DNA from: Spirochaetia bacterium UBA6919
Lineage (GTDB): Bacteria; Spirochaetota; UBA6919
Assembly (NCBI GenBank): GCA_002450905.1
Contig: DKAT01000018.1
Coordinates: 1 to 11,027 of the forward strand
Direction of reading: 5' to 3'
DNA: 11,027 nucleotides
Within the stretch, counting starts at the first letter, position 1, and the number at the start of each line of letters is the position of its first letter. Positions 6,367 through 11,027 of the stretch are shown piece after piece. Both the position numbers and the translations under genes were made by a program. The notes beneath the pieces were generated by a model, which was not told where the DNA came from, searched no databases, and worked only from the letters and a program-made list of their open reading frames with translations.

Positions 6367-6378
6367 TTCTCTAATTAT
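6353..6378. promoter_or_regulatory. Inverted repeat spanning the kdsA -10 box
   Basis: ATAATTAG at 6353-6360 and CTAATTAT at 6371-6378 are perfect 8-bp arms around a 10-bp spacer. The spacer contains the proposed -10 box, and the transcription start falls in the right arm. This is the geometry of a repressor operator, centred on the promoter. No regulator can be named. Confidence 0.45.
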
Positions 6379-6493
6379 TGAGAACATTGCCCAAAACATT
6401 TCGTAAAGGTGTTAAGATTTATTAATATTATACCAGAAAATATATGAATGGGTCATGATGTACTTGTGCATATCAATCAGACTGAGGTTATAA

Positions 6494-7345
6494 ATGATTA
6501 ATTGGCTGGAAAAAATAGGGATACGTGATTTAAGTAATGTTAAGGAAAAACGGTTTATATTGATTGTCGGATTGTGTGTTATTCATGATGCAAAGGAAAC
6601 TGAAGATGTCGCTAAGGAAATATTAAATATCACTCAATCTCTTGGGGTACCCTTTGTATTTAAAGCATCATACGATAAGGCAAATCGGACAGGTATCGGT
6701 AGTTTTCGTGGTCCAGGAGTTGAAACAGGATTGGCTATACTTCATCATATCCGTGAGGAATTAAAGATCCCTGTATTAGCTGATGTACACACTGTAGAAG
6801 AGGTTAAATTAGCTGAAAGGGTACTTGATTTCATCCAAATACCCGCATTCTTATCCCGTCAGACAGATCTGATCGTGGAAGCAGCGAAAACAAATAAAAT
6901 CGTGAATGTAAAAAAGGGGCAATTCCTGGCTCCCCATGATATGAAATACGTTGTAGAAAAGATATTGTCCACCGGTAATTCAAAAGTTATCATTACAGAA
7001 AGGGGAACCAGTTTTGGTTATAATACACTTATCAATGATTTCAGGGGAATTCCTATTATGAACAAGTTTGCTCCAGTGATCTATGATGGATCTCACAGTG
7101 TACAGACACCTGGTGGGACGGGTGGAAGTAGTGGAGGGACTAGGCAGTTTATACCAACCCTTTGTCGATCAGCTATTGCAGCAGGAGCTACGGGATTATA
7201 TCTTGAAGTTCACCCGAATCCAGATAAATCATTATCCGATAGTGCCACATCCTTTCCATTGTCTGGACTAAAGCTGCTTTTGAAAGAATGCCTTGAGTTA
7301 TTTCAACTCGTAAGGAGCTTTCACAACTGGGAACGGGATATTTAA
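6494..7345 (+). CDS. kdsA: 3-deoxy-8-phosphooctulonate (Kdo-8-phosphate) synthase
   Basis: KdsA condenses phosphoenolpyruvate with arabinose 5-phosphate to give Kdo-8-phosphate, the precursor of the Kdo sugar that joins lipid A to the LPS core. The 283-residue product has family length. Motifs in order are FKASYDKANRT (57-66), SFRGPG (70-75), ADVHT (96-100), IQIPAFLSRQTDL (114-126), NVKKGQFLAP (138-147), ERGTSFGYNT (169-178), YDGSHSVQTPGG (197-208) and EVHPNPDKSLSD (238-249). Cys28, His201, Glu238 and Asp249 match the four metal ligands of the metal-dependent class. Oddly, the usual AGPCxIES around the Cys reads VGLCVIHD, losing the conserved Pro and Glu-Ser. GAGG lies six bases before the ATG. 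It is followed after 111 bp by an exporter gene, fitting an LPS role. Confidence 0.95.
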   Translation: MINWLEKIGIRDLSNVKEKRFILIVGLCVIHDAKETEDVAKEILNITQSLGVPFVFKASYDKANRTGIGSFRGPGVETGLAILHHIREELKIPVLADVHTVEEVKLAERVLDFIQIPAFLSRQTDLIVEAAKTNKIVNVKKGQFLAPHDMKYVVEKILSTGNSKVIITERGTSFGYNTLINDFRGIPIMNKFAPVIYDGSHSVQTPGGTGGSSGGTRQFIPTLCRSAIAAGATGLYLEVHPNPDKSLSDSATSFPLSGLKLLLKECLELFQLVRSFHNWERDI

Positions 7346-7456
7346 TTGAATCTGTAATCCAATTACGTAATATATATTATCCTGAGCTATGCACCAAGTT
7401 ATTATCAACATCAAATAAATATTGTCATTTGATGCTAGTTCATTATCTTTATAATT

Positions 7457-9274
7457 ATGTCCACAAAAACACCGACATCCTCAACAAAAATAGATTCTAT
7501 GATCCTCAAACACCTTTGGGAACTTGTTTACCCCTACCGGTTCCAGGTGTTTCTTGCTGTGATTATACTTTTGATTGGAAAAGGGATTATGCCGTTTGTT
7601 CCCCTTGGGATAAAATATGGTATTGATATCATCCAGGGCAGGGAGATAGCCCTATCTGTTATGGATTATCAGGTAGAAGGATTTACCAATCTAACATTAA
7701 CTCATATTAGTCTTGTGATTATCTGTATATTATCGATTCAGTTTGTCATGACTTATTTACAAATCTTTATTACAAACCGTTTCGGACAGGATATCATGCG
7801 GGATCTGAGGGCAAAGCTATTCCAGCATGTGATGGATCAATCCCTGAAGTTCTTCGATCGCAGTAATACAGGTCAACTCCTTACAAGAATTGTTCACGAT
7901 GTGCAGACCCTCAATGAATTATTTGTTAGCGGTATTTCAAATATTGTTGGAGATGTATTTTTAATCCTGTGTATATTTATATTTTCTTTCTGGTTAGACT
8001 ATCGGCTGGCATTGATTAGTATGATGGTCATTCCATTCCTCTATTGGGGTTTATTGATATTTAAGAAGTTTGCCAGAAAATCATTTTTAGAAATACGAAA
8101 CAAACTGGCAAAGATGAATGCATTTTTACAGGCAACGATGAGCGGAATGAAGGTTGTACAGGTATTCAACAAGCAAAATCAGATGAAACGTGCATTTCGA
8201 CGCATCCAGCGGGATTATTTCTATGAATATCTAAAAACTGTAAGGATTTATGCCCTATACTTCCCTGGGGTAGAGTTCTTCAGCATCCTATCACGGATTC
8301 TTATTGTGATCGTGGGTGGATATTGGGTATACACTGGAGAGGCGGAATTATCTACTGTGATTGCATTTTTATTTTATTCCCCCATGTTCTTCTTCCCATT
8401 GAGAGAACTCAGCGAACAATACAATGTCCTCCAGGCAGCTATGGCGTCTTCTGAAAAGATATTTACCCTTCTCAATACCGATGAAATAATAAAAAATCCA
8501 CCAAACCCTATTCCAATAAAAGATTTTAAAGGGGAGATCGAGTTCAGGAATGTGTCATTCAGCTACAAAGATGGCTTAACGGTATTAAATAATCTTTCCT
8601 TCCATATTAAACCGGGTGAGAAAGTCGCTCTGGTTGGTCTAACAGGAAGTGGGAAAACAACAATTATTAATCTCATCAGTCGTTTATATGAGATCCAGGA
8701 GGGAGAAATTTTTGTCGATGGGATAAATATCAAATCCTACAACCGGGATAACCTTAGGAAAATGATTTCCTATGTCCTTCAGGATGTATTTGTCTTTTCT
8801 GATACGATTAAAGAAAACATTCGATTATATGATCTTGATGTCAGTGACGAAACCATACAATTTGTAGCCGATAAGGTACAAGCAAATGGATTTATATCCA
8901 GATTACCAAAAGGATATGACGAAGTTCTCGGTGAACGGGGGGTAGGTCTATCATTTGGGGAGAAACAACTCCTTTCCTTCGCCAGAGCATTTATCCAGGA
9001 ATCCAAAATCGTAATCTTTGACGAAGCCACAGCCAACATCGATTTAAAAACGGAATCCATTATCCAGAAAAATATTAAAGAACTTATTCATGATAAAACA
9101 GCTATCATAATAGCTCACAGACTCTCAACCATCCGAGAAGTGGATAAAATTATTGTCATCCACAAAGGACATATCAAGGAAGTGGGTAGCCATACCGAAT
9201 TAATTAGAAATAAGGGATTATATGAAAAATTATATCGTCTCCAGTTTGATAACAATTTCGTACAAAGTATTTAA
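7457..9274 (+). CDS. MsbA-like ABC exporter with fused membrane and ATPase domains
   Basis: The 605-residue protein is a half-transporter that would act as a dimer in the inner membrane. Residues about 30-330 are a six-helix exporter domain with the family stretch FFDRSNTGQLLTRIVHDVQTLNE. The ATPase domain shows Walker A GLTGSGKTT (394-402), Q-loop LQD (Gln442), signature LSFGEKQ (498-504), Walker B IVIFDEATANID (Asp522, Glu523) and the switch His554 in IIAHRLST. All catalytic residues are kept. The signature deviates from LSGGQ but matches the LSVGQRQLLSFARAL type found in one exporter subgroup. Because it follows kdsA, export of lipid A or another LPS precursor is likely, but drug or peptide export is not excluded. 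No Shine-Dalgarno precedes ATG 7457, nor the in-frame ATG at 7499. Confidence 0.85.
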   Translation: MSTKTPTSSTKIDSMILKHLWELVYPYRFQVFLAVIILLIGKGIMPFVPLGIKYGIDIIQGREIALSVMDYQVEGFTNLTLTHISLVIICILSIQFVMTYLQIFITNRFGQDIMRDLRAKLFQHVMDQSLKFFDRSNTGQLLTRIVHDVQTLNELFVSGISNIVGDVFLILCIFIFSFWLDYRLALISMMVIPFLYWGLLIFKKFARKSFLEIRNKLAKMNAFLQATMSGMKVVQVFNKQNQMKRAFRRIQRDYFYEYLKTVRIYALYFPGVEFFSILSRILIVIVGGYWVYTGEAELSTVIAFLFYSPMFFFPLRELSEQYNVLQAAMASSEKIFTLLNTDEIIKNPPNPIPIKDFKGEIEFRNVSFSYKDGLTVLNNLSFHIKPGEKVALVGLTGSGKTTIINLISRLYEIQEGEIFVDGINIKSYNRDNLRKMISYVLQDVFVFSDTIKENIRLYDLDVSDETIQFVADKVQANGFISRLPKGYDEVLGERGVGLSFGEKQLLSFARAFIQESKIVIFDEATANIDLKTESIIQKNIKELIHDKTAIIIAHRLSTIREVDKIIVIHKGHIKEVGSHTELIRNKGLYEKLYRLQFDNNFVQSI

Positions 9275-9480
9275 TTAAAAATATCCAATTTAAATATCAT
9301 TAATAAACTTAAAATATTGGTAAATTATCGTTAGACTTTTTCAGATAATCATAATATTAAAGAAAAATAAATTATAAATTATTTTTTCTAATTGTGGGGT
9401 TATTTATATAAAATAATTTATTATATTATTAGTATAAATTATTAAATCTCATTTGACTTATTCTTTTGTGAGGTTTCAAT
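9275..9480. other. 206-bp AT-rich intergenic region with direct and inverted repeats
   Basis: No gene is seen. TATAAATTATT occurs twice, at 9373-9383 and 9433-9443, exactly 60 bp apart. The second copy also forms a 9-bp inverted repeat with AATAATTTA at 9412-9420 across a 14-base loop. A clear promoter for the next gene and a GC-rich terminator for the exporter gene are not found. The extreme A+T content makes such repeats weak evidence. Confidence 0.4.
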
Positions 9481-9975
9481 ATGATGCATCAATCGAGTTG
9501 GTCTTGGTTATCTGATAAAGAAATGAAATGCCTTCTGCAAATCGAGGAACTAACTCAGGAATTAGTTATTGTTGATGTGAACAAGGAAAAAAGTCTTCGG
9601 GTCTCTGTTGACATAAATCCTAAATTTACAATAGAAGACGAAAAAATGCTAATATTAGTCTCCTATAATGATGTTAAGAGGGTATTTCATAAAATTGAAG
9701 ATTTAAAAATGTATTTTACCCATAATTATTACTATAGAAACACTGAAAAAAAAGAAGGAGACGAAGTTAAACTAAAAAAGAGAAGTCGATTTTTCATGGT
9801 TCCAAGTAATTTCAGCGAGTTTTGTATGCACTTTTTTGATAAAATTACTGACCCTAAATCAGGTATTGATGATATCAACAAATTAGTTACTGAACTTAAA
9901 GAAAAACGGGACAAAGGTGATTCTGATGAGGTTCAGAAAAAAATTATTAAAGATATACCCCAAGGTGTGAATTAA
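9481..9975 (+). CDS. Hydrophilic protein of unknown function (164 residues)
   Basis: I do not recognise this protein. It has no signal sequence or membrane segment. Residues 1-90 have mixed strand-like and helix-like stretches (ELVIVDVNKEKSLRVSVDI, EKMLILVSYNDVKRVFHKI), a Tyr-rich patch HNYYYRN lies near 85, and the last 40 residues are a charged helix (INKLVTELKEKRDKGDSDEVQKK). The start is ATG 9481 with GTGAGG seven bases upstream. An immediately following second ATG is equally in frame. It ends 12 bp before a CPBP-like membrane protein, so they are probably co-transcribed and may work together as a soluble partner and a membrane protease. That link is inferred from position only. Confidence 0.7.
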   Translation: MMHQSSWSWLSDKEMKCLLQIEELTQELVIVDVNKEKSLRVSVDINPKFTIEDEKMLILVSYNDVKRVFHKIEDLKMYFTHNYYYRNTEKKEGDEVKLKKRSRFFMVPSNFSEFCMHFFDKITDPKSGIDDINKLVTELKEKRDKGDSDEVQKKIIKDIPQGVN

Positions 9976-9987
9976 TAAAAAAATTGA

Positions 9988-11027
9988 ATGAAATATCGTA
10001 TCCTAATTACTAGCTTCCTATCAATCATTGTATTATCGTTTTTTATTACATCTTTCCAAAAAACAACATCCCGGCATACAAGCTTTCACCAACTTGAAGT
10101 TTTTTACCAAATAAAACTAGTCGATTTCTACCGCACCCTCCAAAATAAAAAAATATTCCATACTCAATTTCATATACCCTTAAATCCAGATTTATTAACT
10201 TCGGAAAAGCCCTCTGAAATACTTTATATCGCAGTAATCCAATATTATTCTCATAAGAGATCAAAAGCCCTCAATACCTTGTTGGACTACCCAGAACAGA
10301 ATAATAACATTATACAATTTCTTGAAGTAATATTTAAGAATGAAAATACAATTCTATTTGATCTTCCTGAGCAGATGGTTCAGCAAAATTTTAAGGATAA
10401 ATGGTTCCAATATTATCTGCTGGAGAGTTACTATAAATTAGTAGACAATGAAAAGAAGTCTGTCCAATACAAACATAAACGGGAAGCTCATATTTTATCT
10501 TATGCTATAAAAATAATTATATATGTTTTAGCATTATTTGTATTTTTCGTACTAGGAATCGTCCTGATTTACTTCTGGATAAAAAAATTTAGAGAAGATT
10601 CTCTCTCAGAACCCCAATATAAATTCTCCCACTTGAAATATCCTGTACTGGAAGGACTTAATATTTTTTTAATCTGGTTTGTATTTCATATAACTATTTC
10701 CTTAACGTTATTTTACATTTCATCAATAATTGGATATAGAAAACATGACATCCTTGAAAATTACAGCCTGCATATTACTTTAATAAGTAACTCCCTTACA
10801 ATTATATTCACCTTTCTAATCATACATAAAATGATACTAGATAGACGATTTTATGGATTAAAAATCTGGCTAAAGAATCTCTTAGCTTACAAAAAGGGTG
10901 ATTTATACATAGCTTTCAAAGGCTATCTTATTGCTGTACCCATCGTAGTTATCGTAAGTTTGTTAAGTGGTCTTATATTTCGGAAAAATATGGTTGATGC
11001 CAATCCCATTATAAAATTTATTGGCGG
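9988..11027 (+). CDS. CPBP-like intramembrane protease, N-terminal part, runs off the window
   Basis: An open frame of 346 codons runs from ATG 9988 to the window edge without a stop. Residues 5-21 are a membrane segment. Residues about 22-170 form a soluble, helix-rich domain predicted to be outside the cytoplasm, and membrane segments follow near 171-197, 223-250, 267-284 and 307-332. The stretch GDLYIAFKGYLIAVPIVVIV, a Pro-containing helix, and the later NPIIKF (339-344) resemble the region just before the catalytic EExxxR helix of CPBP (Abi) family proteases. The catalytic motifs would be beyond the edge, so activity cannot be judged. The N-terminal domain is not part of the common CPBP core. 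No clear ribosome binding site precedes the ATG, which fits coupling to the upstream gene 12 bp away. A fragment of some other membrane protein remains possible. Confidence 0.65.
   Translation, partial: MKYRILITSFLSIIVLSFFITSFQKTTSRHTSFHQLEVFYQIKLVDFYRTLQNKKIFHTQFHIPLNPDLLTSEKPSEILYIAVIQYYSHKRSKALNTLLDYPEQNNNIIQFLEVIFKNENTILFDLPEQMVQQNFKDKWFQYYLLESYYKLVDNEKKSVQYKHKREAHILSYAIKIIIYVLALFVFFVLGIVLIYFWIKKFREDSLSEPQYKFSHLKYPVLEGLNIFLIWFVFHITISLTLFYISSIIGYRKHDILENYSLHITLISNSLTIIFTFLIIHKMILDRRFYGLKIWLKNLLAYKKGDLYIAFKGYLIAVPIVVIVSLLSGLIFRKNMVDANPIIKFIG

Larger units (their letters stand above)
6156..6493. other. 338-bp divergent intergenic region between the TPR gene and kdsA
   Basis: No gene is supported here. 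The region holds a plus-strand promoter at 6338-6366 with an inverted repeat at 6353-6378. Near 6204-6223 there are two overlapping short palindromes, CTATG-T-CATAG and TAGTC-TT-GACTA. No convincing minus-strand promoter for the TPR gene was found. The kdsA leader downstream of the promoter is about 120 bases long and shows no riboswitch that I recognise. Confidence 0.6.

Noticed and set aside
7083..7271. Second-frame open reading stretch within kdsA
   Set aside because: It overlaps the well-conserved C-terminal metal-site region of kdsA and has no independent support.
7349..7368. TAATTG/CAATTA dyad after kdsA
   Set aside because: A six-pair AT-only stem without a U-run is too weak to call a terminator.
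7429..7626. Short plus-strand frame starting before the ABC exporter
   Set aside because: It has no ribosome binding site and overlaps the exporter's N-terminal coding frame, which continues into clear family motifs.
8779..9060. Minus-strand frame across the ATPase domain of the exporter
   Set aside because: It is antisense to the signature and Walker B motifs and has no features of its own.
10046..10264. Minus-strand frame of 72 residues
   Set aside because: The plus-strand frame from 9988 runs through it without a stop to the window edge and shows membrane segments and CPBP-like sequence.

Overview
The window is AT-rich (roughly two thirds A+T by eye) and comes from a diderm (Gram-negative type) bacterium. 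The best evidence is a kdsA gene for Kdo, a sugar found in lipopolysaccharide (LPS), followed by an MsbA-like ABC exporter. I cannot assign a phylum from sequence alone. No rRNA, tRNA or CRISPR array is visible.

Left block, minus strand, 3232 down to 1. Five genes run in one direction. First come a six-helix membrane protein and an overlapping winged-helix regulator. After a 61-bp gap follow ispH (last step of isoprenoid precursor synthesis), a small PglC-like phosphoglycosyl transferase, and a B12-binding radical SAM gene. The last three overlap their neighbours, so they are probably translationally coupled. The radical SAM gene loses its family sequence soon after its FeS cysteines. On the far side of that break, at the very start of the window, the first 23 codons of what looks like an IS1595-family (ISXO2-like) transposase begin behind a good ribosome binding site. 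An insertion sequence therefore seems to have cut the gene. A 23-bp motif recurs at 19 of 23 positions in front of the membrane-protein/regulator pair and in front of ispH; it is a candidate operator for the regulator.

Middle block, 3400-6155. A secreted or lipid-anchored DUF4019-type protein lies on the plus strand. A 76-residue basic protein of unknown function with a near-consensus promoter lies on the minus strand. Next to it is a 571-residue exported coiled-coil and TPR protein, also on the minus strand.

Right block, plus strand, 6494-11027. kdsA (metal-dependent type, with an unusual N-terminal metal-site motif) and the ABC exporter form an LPS-related pair. They are preceded by a promoter whose -10 lies in the arm-to-arm spacer of an 8-bp inverted repeat. 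Then come a 164-residue unrecognised protein and, 12 bp later, a long open frame that runs off the window. It looks like a CPBP-family intramembrane protease with an extra N-terminal extracytoplasmic domain; its catalytic motifs would lie beyond the window.

The overall theme is the cell envelope: isoprenoid carrier supply, phosphosugar transfer to a lipid carrier, Kdo synthesis and lipid export. I do not see a clear new defence or mobile system. The best leads are the regulator with its repeated operator-like motif, the ispH/transferase/radical SAM overlap group, and the unknown gene paired with the CPBP-like protein.
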